Origin: CAVVYA01 sp963752345
GTDB lineage: Bacteria; Pseudomonadota; Alphaproteobacteria; SMXQ01
NCBI GenBank assembly: GCA_963752345.1
Contig: CAVVYA010000002.1
Location: 434,001-498,000 of the forward strand
DNA: 64,000 nucleotides
Reading direction: 5' to 3'
The number at the start of each line of letters is the position of its first letter. The stretch's first letter is position 1. Under the pieces are notes generated by a model. The model worked only from the letters and a program-made list of their open reading frames with translations. It did no database searches and was not told the origin of the DNA. The translations under genes and the position numbers were made by a program. Of this stretch, positions 1 through 8,600 are shown piece after piece.

Positions 1-80
1 GCGCCGCGCGAATCACGCGCGGTGCTTCGATCACCTGATAATCGCCGTCGATGGTGCGGGCCACGGGACCTCGTTGTCAT
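1..80 (-). CDS. 5' end of an unidentified gene (partial)
   Basis: An ATG at 80 overlaps the TGA of the FkbM gene as ATGA, the coupling used repeatedly in this window. Read straight through, the peptide is arginine-rich and unconvincing. From the GTG at 64, one frame over, it reads more like protein (VARTIDGDYQVIEAPRV). This suggests either a GTG start or another single-base error near 65-70. The gene leaves the window at base 1 and its product cannot be named. Confidence 0.3.
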   Translation of the reverse strand, partial: MTTRSRGPHHRRRLSGDRSTARDSRG

Positions 81-844
81 GGCTGCAGACGGGCGTAAAT
101 ATCGCCGGAATTCGCCGAATCCGGTAGTGAGTTCAGCCAATCCTGCAGCTTTGCCGCGTCAAGCCATTGGGCGAACAGAAGCCTCTGGCTCTCGCCGAGC
201 GCCGCATTGAAGTGATAACGCCCCAGGGCCGCGCAGCGATCCAAGGCAGCCAGGGCGACATCGCGCTGGATGATGGTGAACTCGAAGGACAGCGCCGCCA
301 CGGGCTGCGACAATCCGGCGAGGACGTCGGCTTCGAATCCCTCGACGTCGATTTTCACGAAAGCGGGCTTGCCGTGAATTCGGATCAGGGCATCGAGCGT
401 GGTCTGCGGCACGGTGACGCGCTTCGTCCAGCGCTCCTGGCGCCAACCCTCGGCATTCCCGGCCGCGCCGATGAAGGCTTCCGAGCCGGTGGCGACCGTC
501 GGGTTGGCGAGGTTGAGATGGAGGTCCAGGGTGCCCTCGGCGGCGCCGACGGCGGCCTGCAGGATGGTCACGTCGCGCCGCCAGCCATAGAGCAGCGTCA
601 GAACGCGCGCGAGGGCGGGCTGCGGTTCGGCCGCCATCACCCGGCAGTCGAGGCGGCGGAAGGATGCGATGCGGTCGCCGACATGGCTGCCGATGTCGAA
701 CACGAGATCGCCGGGCTCGGTGAACTGCGCATAGAGCGCATCCATGGCACGGTGGCGCCGCCGGTCGGTGTAATAGATGCGCAGCGATCGCAGGACGCCA
801 TAGGCGGAATGGAAACGGTCGGCGAGGCTCTCGCCTCCGCTCAC
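77..844 (-). CDS. FkbM family SAM-dependent methyltransferase
   Basis: Predicted cytoplasmic O-methyltransferase of 255 residues. The SAM-binding motif I region reads DLVFDIGSHVGDRIASF (about residues 45-61). The family signature FVKIDVEGFEADVLAGL lies near residues 165-181, as is typical of the Methyltransf_21/FkbM family. The GTG start overlaps the opgH stop (GTGA), so the two genes are probably translationally coupled. The position directly behind a glucan glucosyltransferase suggests modification of a periplasmic glucan or another glycan, but this is inference because FkbM-family substrates vary widely. The length is normal and the frame is intact. Confidence 0.8.
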   Translation of the reverse strand: MSGGESLADRFHSAYGVLRSLRIYYTDRRRHRAMDALYAQFTEPGDLVFDIGSHVGDRIASFRRLDCRVMAAEPQPALARVLTLLYGWRRDVTILQAAVGAAEGTLDLHLNLANPTVATGSEAFIGAAGNAEGWRQERWTKRVTVPQTTLDALIRIHGKPAFVKIDVEGFEADVLAGLSQPVAALSFEFTIIQRDVALAALDRCAALGRYHFNAALGESQRLLFAQWLDAAKLQDWLNSLPDSANSGDIYARLQP

Positions 845-2608
845 GGTACCGCGCCGGCCACGGCGGGGCGCGCCGGCGCGACCGCGGCGATGGCGGCGAG
901 GCCGAGGCCGCCGATCGCCTCGGGCGGCGCCGTCTCCTCGGGGATGCGCGCGATGCCGAAGCGGGCGAAGAGCATGCCGAGCGGCGGCACGGCGGTGATC
1001 ATCGAGAAGGGCACCGCGACGACCAGGCTGCCGATCAGGGGCAGGGAATAGAGCAGCGCGGCGGCCGAGATCTGGCCGAACCACCAGACGCCCACGGCGC
1101 CCACCATGGTCTGCACCCAGAGCCGCCCGAAGGCCGTCGCGAAGGATACCGCGTGGTCGTCGCGCAACTGCGCGGTCCAGCCGATGGTGCGGCCGACGCA
1201 CAGCCCGCCGATGAACACCGTGTGGGTCACCGCCATGATCGGCGCGAGGATGGTGGTGAAGACGGTGTCGAGCGCCAGATTGAACGTGAAGCGGAAGAAA
1301 CCGCCGAACGAACGGCGCAGCTCGCTCCGCGTCAGCACGTCGAACACCGTGGCGAGCTTGGGCGCAAAGGTCATGCCGAGCACGAACATCAGCAGCAGCG
1401 GCCCCGTATCGGGCCGGAACACCGGGCCGTCGGCAGGGAGGAAGACATGGCGCGTCGAGGCGAGGAAGGCGAAGCTCATCCAGGCGGGCGAACCGATATA
1501 CATCAGGATCGCGAAGAACAGCTGGAAGCGGCTCAGCCCATGCAAGCCGGGCAGGCGGAGCAAGCGCCAATACTGCATGTTGCCTTCGCACCAGCGCAGG
1601 TCGCGGCGCATGAATTCGAGCAGGGTCGGCGGATTCTCCTCCCAGCTGCCGTCTTCCAACGGCAGCACGCGGACCTCGTAGCCGGCGCGCCGCATGAGCG
1701 CGGCTTCGACCTGGTCGTGGCTCAGGATGTGCTTGCCGTCGACCAGCGGCAGGTCGCACTGTTCGATGAACGGCTTCACGCGGATGATGGCGTTGTGGCC
1801 CCAATAGGGCCCGCAATCGGCCTGCCAAAAGGCGCTGCCGAGCGTGAAGGAGCGCATGCCGAGCCGCATGCCGAACTGAAAGATGCGCGCGAACGGGCTG
1901 GTGCTCGGCAGACCGACCACCAGGCTCTGCACGATGCCGAGCTTGGGATCGTCCTGCATGACGCGGATCAGGCGCAGGATCGCCCTGGTGCTCATGAAGC
2001 TGTCGGCGTCGAGCACCACCATATGATCGAAACCGCGGCCCCAACGGTCGCAGAAATCGCGGATGTTACCCGCCTTGTAACCGGTGTTGACGTCGCGCCG
2101 GCGGTAGGTCACCGCGAGCCGGCCCTCGTAGCGGCGCGCCAACTCGTCGCTGAGGATTTCCTCGGCCGTGCAGATTTCCGGCTTGAAGCTGTCGCTCAGG
2201 ATGAAGCAGTGCAGCTTGTCGGCCGCGCCGCTGGTCGCCAGACCGCTCGAGCATGGCTTCGAGATTGCGCCGCAGCCGCGCCGTGTCCTCGTTGCGCACA
2301 CAGACCAGGATGGCGGTGCGCGCGGTGATCGGGGTATCGCCGAGACCGAGCTTCGCCACCGGCGACGAGACGGCCTCCGGTGTCCGGGAGAACAGCATGA
2401 GGGTGAAGCCGATCACCGCATTCCAGAAGCCGATGACCGACCAGGGCAGGGTGATGGCGAAGGCCGCCAGCATCAGCCAGTCGACGATGTCGAGGCCGCC
2501 CGGCGAAAGCGTGTAAGCCATGAGCGCGAGCATGGCGAAAAAGGTCGCGGTCGCGGCCAGGGCAAAGCCGGCGCGCCGCCAGCGAACGGAAGCGGATGTG
2601 ACGATCAT
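841..2608 (-). CDS. opgH: Glucans biosynthesis glucosyltransferase H (one frameshift)
   Basis: Inner-membrane glucosyltransferase that makes osmoregulated periplasmic beta-glucan from UDP-glucose. The N-terminus (start ATG 2608) has two membrane segments, then a GT2 domain with LDADSF, SHDQVEAALMRR and RRDLRWCEGNMQYW (the Q/RxxRW-type acceptor motif), then several membrane helices. Corrected length is about 588 residues, close to the short alphaproteobacterial OpgH forms. The frame breaks near 2241, between LEAMLERSG and ATSGAADKLHCF. The span is 3n+1, so one extra base explains it. OpgG is not visible in the window. Confidence 0.85.
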
Positions 2609-2738
2609 CGGTGCGGGAGGGCTTCTCAAGATAGGGCTGAGGTCATGGGTTGCGGTTGGTGCGGACAGCCGCGCCGGTTTGCGTAATAGGTTCCTACGCC
2701 CTATTGTTCGCCGGCAGTATGTCCGTGGACCAGTCGTA

Positions 2739-3716
2739 ATGGCAATAAGTGGAAATTCTAAGGCACTGTGGTTCGTGGCGCCCGGCCAGGCCGAATGGCG
2801 CGACGAGCCGGTTGCCGCGCCGGCCAACGGCGATATCCGTGTTCGCGCTCTGTTCAGCGGCATCAGCCGCGGCACCGAGAGCCTGGTGTTCCACGGCCGG
2901 GTGCCGGCCAGCGAATATGGCCGCATGCGGGCGCCGTTTCAGGCCGGCGAATTCCCCTTTCCGGTCAAATACGGCTATGCCGCGGTCGGCCAGGTCGAGG
3001 ACGGGCCGTCCGATCTGGCGGGCCGCGCCGTGTTCGCCCTGCACCCTCATCAGACCCTCTATAGCTTGCCGCGCGCGGCCGTCACCGCGCTGCCGGAAGG
3101 GCTGCCGCCCGCGCGGGCCGTGCTGGCCGCCAATATGGAAACCGCGCTCAACGCGCTATGGGACGGCGGCGCGGCCCCCGCCAGCCGGATCGCCGTGGTC
3201 GGCGCCGGCGTCGTGGGCTGCCTGGTCGCCTATCTGGCCGGCCGGATGCCGGGCGCCGATGTCACATTGATCGACATTCAGCCGCAACGGGCGCGCATCG
3301 CCGCCGCCCTGGGTGTCGGTTTCCGAGCCCCCGATCAGGCGCCGGCCGACTGCGATCTCGTGTTCCACGCCAGCGGCTCGTCGGCCGGCCTGAATACGGC
3401 ATTGGCGGCGGCGGGTGACGAGGCGACGGTTGTCGAAATGAGCTGGTACGGCGAAGGGCAGATTCCGGTGGCGCTCGGCGGCGGCTTCCACAGCCGGCGG
3501 CTGCGGCTCATCTCGAGCCAGGTCGGCCAGGTGGCGCCCAACCAACGCAGCCGCTGGGACTATGCCAGACGGCTGGCCGCGGCGCTCGAGCTGCTGCAGG
3601 ATGCGCGGCTCGACGCGCTGCTCGAGCCGGCCTGCCGGTTCGATGCGCTGCCCGGGCGGCTGCCCGCCATTCTGGCGCCGGGCAGCGGCACGCTCTGCCA
3701 GCTCGTCGCCTATTGA
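2739..3716 (+). CDS. BchC-like MDR-family dehydrogenase
   Basis: NAD(P)-dependent medium-chain dehydrogenase/reductase homologue of 325 residues. The GroES-like half contains SGISRGTESLVFHGRVP and FPFPVKYGYAAVGQVE, which resemble BchC (hydroxyethyl bacteriochlorophyllide dehydrogenase). The usual catalytic zinc cysteine is absent. The Rossmann half has the nucleotide motif VVGAGVVGCLVAYLAG (about residues 150-165). It starts the co-directional series dehydrogenase, PTPS-like, glycosyltransferase, methyltransferase and is divergent from opgH. The ATG at 2739 lacks a strong Shine-Dalgarno, so the start is uncertain. No bacteriochlorophyll genes are nearby, so a BchC role is unlikely. It more likely oxidises an intermediate of the local pathway. 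Confidence 0.7.
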   Translation: MAISGNSKALWFVAPGQAEWRDEPVAAPANGDIRVRALFSGISRGTESLVFHGRVPASEYGRMRAPFQAGEFPFPVKYGYAAVGQVEDGPSDLAGRAVFALHPHQTLYSLPRAAVTALPEGLPPARAVLAANMETALNALWDGGAAPASRIAVVGAGVVGCLVAYLAGRMPGADVTLIDIQPQRARIAAALGVGFRAPDQAPADCDLVFHASGSSAGLNTALAAAGDEATVVEMSWYGEGQIPVALGGGFHSRRLRLISSQVGQVAPNQRSRWDYARRLAAALELLQDARLDALLEPACRFDALPGRLPAILAPGSGTLCQLVAY

Positions 3717-3748
3717 TCCAATCCCGTCAACGTCCCGTAGGAGATCGC

Positions 3749-4150
3749 ATGTTTGCCGTCGAGGTCCGCGACCACATCATGATTGCCCACAGCTTCGACG
3801 GCGAGGTCTTCGGGCCGGCGCAGCGGCTGCACGGCGCCACCTTCGTGGTCGACGCGGCGTTCTTCACCCGGGAGCTGGATGTGGCCGGGCTGGTGGTCGA
3901 TATCGGCAAGGCGACGGCGATTCTGCGCGAGGTTCTGGAGCCGCTCAATTACCGCAACCTCGATGACGTGACGCAGTTCAAGGCGCAGAACACCACCACC
4001 GAATTCCTCGCCAAGCATGTGTTCGACCGCCTGGCCGAGCGGGTGAAGAAAGACGAACTCGGCCGCGTCGCGAAGGACATCGCAATGATCCGCGTGACAC
4101 TGTCCGAATCCCATATCGCCCGCGCCTGGTACGAGGGCCCGGTTGCCTAA
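3749..4150 (+). CDS. Degenerate 6-pyruvoyl/6-carboxy-tetrahydropterin synthase-like protein
   Basis: A 133-residue T-fold protein related to PTPS/QueD, preceded by TAGGAG. Two zinc-type histidines can be placed: H14 in MIAHSF and H28 in RLHGAT. The third, normally in the HGH motif, is A30. The position of the catalytic cysteine four residues before HGH holds A24. The usual LDH catalytic segment reads LNY, while a glutamate survives in NTTTEFLA. Classical PTPS or QueD chemistry is therefore unlikely. It may bind a pterin or pyrimidine without that reaction. The next gene starts inside its stop region, so the two are coupled. Confidence 0.65.
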   Translation: MFAVEVRDHIMIAHSFDGEVFGPAQRLHGATFVVDAAFFTRELDVAGLVVDIGKATAILREVLEPLNYRNLDDVTQFKAQNTTTEFLAKHVFDRLAERVKKDELGRVAKDIAMIRVTLSESHIARAWYEGPVA

Positions 4151-5195
4151 ACAATTGGTCTTCGCGCTACCCGGCAGCCTGGAGACGCCGACCGGCGGCT
4201 ATGTCTACGACCGCCGCATCATCGCCGAGCTGCGCGCGCGGGGCTGGCACATCGATATCCGCAATTTGAGCGAACGCTTTCCCGATCCGGATATTTCCAC
4301 GCTGGTGGCGACCTACACGACACTGGCGGCTCTGCCGCCCGGCGTGCCGGTCGTGATCGATGGGCTCGCGCTCGGCACGCTCGGCGACATCGGCCAGCAT
4401 TTGCGCGACAATCCACTCATCGCTCTGGTGCATCATCCGCTCGCCCTGGAAACCGGCCTGATGCCGGCACGCGTCGCGGCGCTGCGCGTCAGCGAATATC
4501 AGGCGCTCGCGGCCGCGCGCCATGTGATCGCCACGAGCAACACCACGGCGGCCATCCTCGCCACCGACTACGGCGTGGATGACGCGCTGATCACCGTGGC
4601 GCCGCCCGGCAGCGACCCGGCGCCTCCGGCAAAAGGCAGTATGGATGGCGTCGTCAATCTGCTGTCCGTCGGGGCGGTGACGCGGCGCAAGGGTCATGAT
4701 CTGCTGATCGCGGCCCTGGCGGTGCTCAAGGATCTGCCCTGGCGCCTGACCATCGTCGGCGATCTGACGCGCGACGCCGCGGCCGCCGCCCACTTGAGCA
4801 ATACGATTTCCTATGTCGGCTTGGCGGACCGCGTGCGTCTCGCGGGCGCGGTGTCGGACTCCGATGTCGCCCAGGCGTATCATGAGGCCGACGTGTTCGT
4901 GCTCGCGTCGTACTACGAGGGTTACGGCATGGTCTTCGCCGAGGCGCTCGCGCGCGGCCTGCCGGTCATCGGCACGACTGGCGGCGCAATTCCCGAGGCG
5001 GTGCCGAAGGGAACCGGCATTCTCGTGCCCCCGGGCAACATGCCGGCGCTTGTCGATTCGCTGCGCGAATTGATCACGCAGCCCGATGGACGTGCGCGTT
5101 ATGCGGCGGCGGCGAAACGCGCGGCAACTCTATTGCCCAAGTGGACGCGCAGCGCGGAACTCTTCGCGCGGGCCGTCGAAGCGGTCACGCCGTGA
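4143..5195 (+). CDS. Glycosyltransferase family 4 (GT-B fold)
   Basis: A retaining glycosyltransferase of 350 residues, probably soluble. The N-terminal half opens with a glycine-rich loop (LETPTGGYVYDRR). The C-terminal GT1 domain has SVGAVTRRKGHDLLI and the nucleotide-sugar motif EGYGMVFAEALARG, which supplies the E-x7-E pair. A TTG at 4143 overlaps the PTPS-like stop at 4148-4150, giving coupled translation. The methyltransferase then starts inside its own stop (GTGA). The presence of a glycosyltransferase and a methyltransferase suggests that the pathway product is glycosylated and methylated. The acceptor is unknown. Confidence 0.8.
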   Translation: MPKQLVFALPGSLETPTGGYVYDRRIIAELRARGWHIDIRNLSERFPDPDISTLVATYTTLAALPPGVPVVIDGLALGTLGDIGQHLRDNPLIALVHHPLALETGLMPARVAALRVSEYQALAAARHVIATSNTTAAILATDYGVDDALITVAPPGSDPAPPAKGSMDGVVNLLSVGAVTRRKGHDLLIAALAVLKDLPWRLTIVGDLTRDAAAAAHLSNTISYVGLADRVRLAGAVSDSDVAQAYHEADVFVLASYYEGYGMVFAEALARGLPVIGTTGGAIPEAVPKGTGILVPPGNMPALVDSLRELITQPDGRARYAAAAKRAATLLPKWTRSAELFARAVEAVTP

Positions 5196-5989
5196 GCGGC
5201 TTCTCCGCGGACTGGCTCAGTCTGCGAGAGCCGATCGACCAGCGATCGCGCAATCCGGACATTCTCGCCGCCATCGAGCGTTATTTCAGCACGCGGGAAT
5301 CGGTGACCGCGATCGATCTCGCCTCCGGTCGGGGTTCCATCGTGCGCGCGCTTTCGCCTCGCTTGCCGGCGCTTCAGGATTGGCATCTCATCGACGACGA
5401 GCCGGCCCTGCTGCGCGACGCCACGTGCGCGGGAACCGGAACCATCCACACACAGTCCCGTTTAGCTAATCTGGCCGAGGCGATCGAGGATGTGCTGGCG
5501 ATCGACGCCGATCTTGTCGTGTCGTCGGCATTCATCGATCTGGTCTCCGATGCCTGGCTCGATCGTCTGGTGCGGAGCGCTGCGGCGCGCCGGCTGCCGG
5601 TCTATCTGGCGATGTCCTACGATGGCGAGGTCGCATGCGACCCGCGGCATCCGCTGGATGATGCGGTGTCCGCCGCATTCGACCGGCACCAGCAGCGGGA
5701 CAAGGGCTTCGGCCCGGCGCTCGGTCCGCTGGCGGGCGCCGCCGCGGCGCGGAAACTCGCCGCCGCCGGCTATGAGGTGACGCGCGGCCGCGCCGATTGG
5801 CGCCTGGCTAGCACGGAATGCGACGTGCAACGGATGATGGTCGAAGGATGGTTTGCGGCGGTGAGCGAGCTCGAAATGTTGGATCTGCCGGCCCTGACCC
5901 GGTGGCGCGACCAGCGCCTGGCCTGGGTCGCCGAGGGGCGCGTCACCATGACAGTCGGCCACCTCGACATCTGGGCCGTGCCGCGCTGA
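5192..5989 (+). CDS. Class I SAM-dependent methyltransferase-like protein
   Basis: A 265-residue protein with a Rossmann-type SAM motif (TAIDLASGRGSIVRAL, about residues 40-55), an acidic motif II (WHLIDDEPALL) and ADLVVSSAFIDLVSDAW in the motif IV region. The GTG start at 5192 overlaps the glycosyltransferase stop by four bases. The C-terminal half is not typical of one characterised subfamily, so the substrate cannot be predicted. It converges with the RibD-like gene, with only two bases between the stop codons. Confidence 0.75.
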   Translation: MSGFSADWLSLREPIDQRSRNPDILAAIERYFSTRESVTAIDLASGRGSIVRALSPRLPALQDWHLIDDEPALLRDATCAGTGTIHTQSRLANLAEAIEDVLAIDADLVVSSAFIDLVSDAWLDRLVRSAAARRLPVYLAMSYDGEVACDPRHPLDDAVSAAFDRHQQRDKGFGPALGPLAGAAAARKLAAAGYEVTRGRADWRLASTECDVQRMMVEGWFAAVSELEMLDLPALTRWRDQRLAWVAEGRVTMTVGHLDIWAVPR

Positions 5990-5991
5990 GC

Positions 5992-6766
5992 TCAGGCGTT
6001 CGTCAGATCGCAATCGACCAGCAGATCCTGTCCCAGCCGGTAGACGGCAGTCGCCGGGCGCAAGCCCTGGTCGACCCTTTCGATCGCCGGCAGCGACATG
6101 CCCGACCGGTCCCGAGCCGAGGATGAGCGGCGCGATGGCGATATGCAGCCGGTCGAGGCAACGGCTGGCGAGGAAGGCGGAGACGGTCGTCATGCCGCCT
6201 TCGACCAGGATGCGCTGGAAACCCAGTGCGTGCAGGCCGTGGATGATGGCGACCGGATCGAGCTGCCCGGTCGGTCCGCGCGGGATGCGCAGGATTTCGA
6301 CACCGCGCGCCGGACGGATCTCGGTGTCCGACTCGGTGACGACGACGCGGCGGCAGCCATCATCGCGCAGCAGCTTCGCATCGGCCGGCAGGCGGCCCTT
6401 GGTGTCGATGACGATACGGGCGGGATCGGGCCCCGTCACGTGGCGCACGGTCAATTGCGGATCGTCGGCGAGCGCCGTGCCGATGCCGACCACGACCGCG
6501 TCGACCAGGGCGCGCAGGCGATGCAGATGAACGATCGCCGGTTTGCCGTTGATGTAATGGGAATGGCCGGTCGGGGTCGCAATGCGGCCGTCGAGTGATT
6601 GGCCCAACTGCCCGATCACCCAGGGCCGGTCGCCGTCATGCCGCACCAGCGGGGCAAAGAGCGAACGCCAGGGTTCGGCGATCGACAATGAACGATTTTC
6701 GCGCGCGGCAATGATCCGGGACCAGGCTTTGTCCGTAATAACTCGTTCGGTATCCATGGACTGCAT
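5992..6766 (-). CDS. RibD C-terminal-type reductase (one frameshift)
   Basis: Dihydrofolate-reductase-fold protein matching the reductase half of RibD, which acts on the ribosylaminopyrimidine made after GTP cyclohydrolase II. Visible motifs are GQLGQSLDGRIATPTG, VGIGTALADDPQLTVR and ILVEGGMTTVSAFL. The deaminase half of RibD is absent, so it is a stand-alone reductase of about 257 residues. The frame breaks near 6107. After ILGSG the corrected frame continues GMSLPAIERVDQGL to a TGA at 5992. The span is 3n+1, meaning one extra base. It lies divergent from the GTP cyclohydrolase II-like gene. Confidence 0.75.
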
Positions 6767-6904
6767 GCGGGGCGGCTATGGGAGCCAGCAACTGAGATTG
6801 TAGCCAGTATTCAAACAGTCTAGCATAGGTCGAGTCTTTCCGTGGCGATCCCATCCATTGTCAAACCTGACCCTGTGCAAATAAGCGAGGATGGAGGTGT
6901 CTGC

Positions 6905-8008
6905 GTGTCCGACGATTTGTTTCTCGATGCCGGCTTTACCGCCGTGCAACGCGCACTGGGTGACTTTCAAGCGGGCAATCCCGTGGTGGTTGCCGATCGC
7001 AAAACGGCGCGGCTCGCCCTCTCGATCGAAGCCCTGACGCCGCATCGCCTGGAACAGCTGCGCGAGATTTCGCGCGACACGCTCGCCCTCGCCATCTCCG
7101 CCACCAAGGCGCGGCTGCCGCGTGCCGTCGCCGCGGACGCCGCCACCATAAGGCTGAAGGCCGCGGAAACCTATCAAGACATCGTGACCCTGGCGACCGG
7201 GCCGGATGCCAGGACGGCGCGGCCCGCCGCGTTCGGCGACCGCGCCGATGCGGCGATCGTCGAATTGGCGAAACTCTGCCACCTGCTGCCGGCGGCAATC
7301 ACGCTGCCGCTGAGCGCGGCGGACCAGTTCCCGGCCGCCCTGCGCGTCACGACCGACGACATCATGGGCTTTCGCGCCGCCAGCGCCCGCTCGCTCAAGC
7401 TGATCTCGCGCGCGAAGGTCGCCCTGCGTCTGGGCAGCGACAGTGAATTCATCGTGTTTCGCGATGCCATGGGTGCGACCTGGACGGCGGTCGTCATCGG
7501 CGCGCCGGACCTTGCCAAGCCTATCCCTGTGCGGCTGCATTCATCCTGCCTGACCGGCGATTCGTTCGGCTCGCTGCGCTGCGACTGCGGCGACCAGTTG
7601 CGCATGTCGATCGAGATCCTGCGCGACGACGGCGGCGTGCTGCTTTATCTCGATCAGGAAGGCTGCGGCATCGGGCTGGCCAACAAAATGCGCGCCTACG
7701 CGCTGCAGGACACCGGCCTCGACACCATCGACGCCAACATGGCGCTCGGCTTCGAAAGCGACGAGCGGCGCTACGACATCGCGGCGCGCATGCTCAGCCT
7801 TCTGGGTATCCAGCAGGTTTTCCTGCTGACCAACAATCCGGGCAAGGTGAGCGGCCTGGCCGACGCCGGCATCGAGATCATGGGGCGCATTCCCCTGATC
7901 GCGCCGGTCAATCATGAGAACCGCCGCTATCTCGACGCCAAGGCACGGCGCGCCGGACATCTGCTCGATGAGCTGCATAACTGCGCGAAGCACGCGCCGG
8001 GGATTTAG
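6905..8008 (+). CDS. Aberrant GTP cyclohydrolase II-like protein with degenerate N-terminal domain
   Basis: The C-terminal half (about residues 165-365) is GTP cyclohydrolase II. The zinc cysteines C215, C226 and C228 have the E. coli RibA spacing (54/65/67). The tyrosine (RAYALQD, RibA Y105) and the D-x-R pair (SDERRY, RibA D126/R128) are present. Two GTP-contact residues differ: RibA E53 is S214 (RLHSSC) and R94 of the EGR motif is C254 (QEGCGIG). The first 160 residues look like a decayed RibB domain, with AGNPVVVAD but no acidic catalytic motif. I chose GTG 6905 because GGAGG lies 7 nt upstream; an in-frame GTG at 6842 has no comparable site. It may use a modified purine nucleotide. Confidence 0.7.
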   Translation: MSDDLFLDAGFTAVQRALGDFQAGNPVVVADRKTARLALSIEALTPHRLEQLREISRDTLALAISATKARLPRAVAADAATIRLKAAETYQDIVTLATGPDARTARPAAFGDRADAAIVELAKLCHLLPAAITLPLSAADQFPAALRVTTDDIMGFRAASARSLKLISRAKVALRLGSDSEFIVFRDAMGATWTAVVIGAPDLAKPIPVRLHSSCLTGDSFGSLRCDCGDQLRMSIEILRDDGGVLLYLDQEGCGIGLANKMRAYALQDTGLDTIDANMALGFESDERRYDIAARMLSLLGIQQVFLLTNNPGKVSGLADAGIEIMGRIPLIAPVNHENRRYLDAKARRAGHLLDELHNCAKHAPGI

Positions 8009-8031
8009 CGACACGCAAGGGGGAGGGGACG

Positions 8032-8592
8032 ATGGCGACCGGGGCGATGACATCCCAACCGATGTCTGCGGACAGGTATTCACCGGTTGCGATCGCGCTT
8101 CACTGGATCACGGCGGCGCTCGTGCTGTTCATGATCCCGGCCGGTGTGGTGATGGGGAACCTGCCGGAGGGCGACCTGCAGAATCTGTTGTTCAACTTGC
8201 ACCGCTCGGTCGGCGTCCTGATCTTCCCGCTGGTCCTCATCCGGCTGATCTACCGTTGGCGCAATCCGCCGCCACCCTTACCAGACGACCTGCATCCGTT
8301 GCAGAAGCTGGCGGCACACCTCAATCACTATGGGCTCTACGCGCTGCTGCTGCTGCAACCGCTGCTCGGCTGGTGGGCGACCTCGGCCTATGGCGCGGCG
8401 GTCAACGTGTTCTGGCTGTTCGATCTGCCGCCGGTCGTCGCCCAGGACAGGCCGCTGAGCGAAACGCTGCTGATGTATCACCGGCTGGTCGGATTCGCCA
8501 TCGCTGGGCTGGTCGCGATGCATATTGCCGCCGCGCTCTTCCACCACTTCATCCGGCGCGACCGCATCCTGCTGCGTATGCTCGGACGCTGA
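8032..8592 (+). CDS. Cytochrome b561 family membrane protein
   Basis: Integral membrane dihaem cytochrome of 186 residues with four helices. Haem-ligand candidates are H24 (ALHW), H57 (NLHRS), the histidine in LMYHRLVG and those in AMHIAAALFHHF. Family members pass electrons between quinol and a periplasmic or membrane partner. It sits 23 bp after the GTP cyclohydrolase II-like gene with a strong Shine-Dalgarno (GGGGGAGGGG), so it is probably co-transcribed. A role in the pathway's redox step is possible but unproven. Confidence 0.85.
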   Translation: MATGAMTSQPMSADRYSPVAIALHWITAALVLFMIPAGVVMGNLPEGDLQNLLFNLHRSVGVLIFPLVLIRLIYRWRNPPPPLPDDLHPLQKLAAHLNHYGLYALLLLQPLLGWWATSAYGAAVNVFWLFDLPPVVAQDRPLSETLLMYHRLVGFAIAGLVAMHIAAALFHHFIRRDRILLRMLGR

Positions 8593-8600
8593 GCGGCCGG

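Noticed and set aside
167..1051. Long open frames antisense to clear genes (for example here, 4167-4883 minus, 47509-49089 plus)
   Set aside because: They lie opposite conserved proteins, are arginine- or histidine-rich without domains, and lack ribosome-binding sites. These are typical high-GC shadow frames.
2739..3716. Bacteriochlorophyll biosynthesis gene bchC
   Set aside because: Sequence resemblance is clear, but no other photosynthesis gene is in the window and the coupled neighbours are pterin-like and glycosylation genes.
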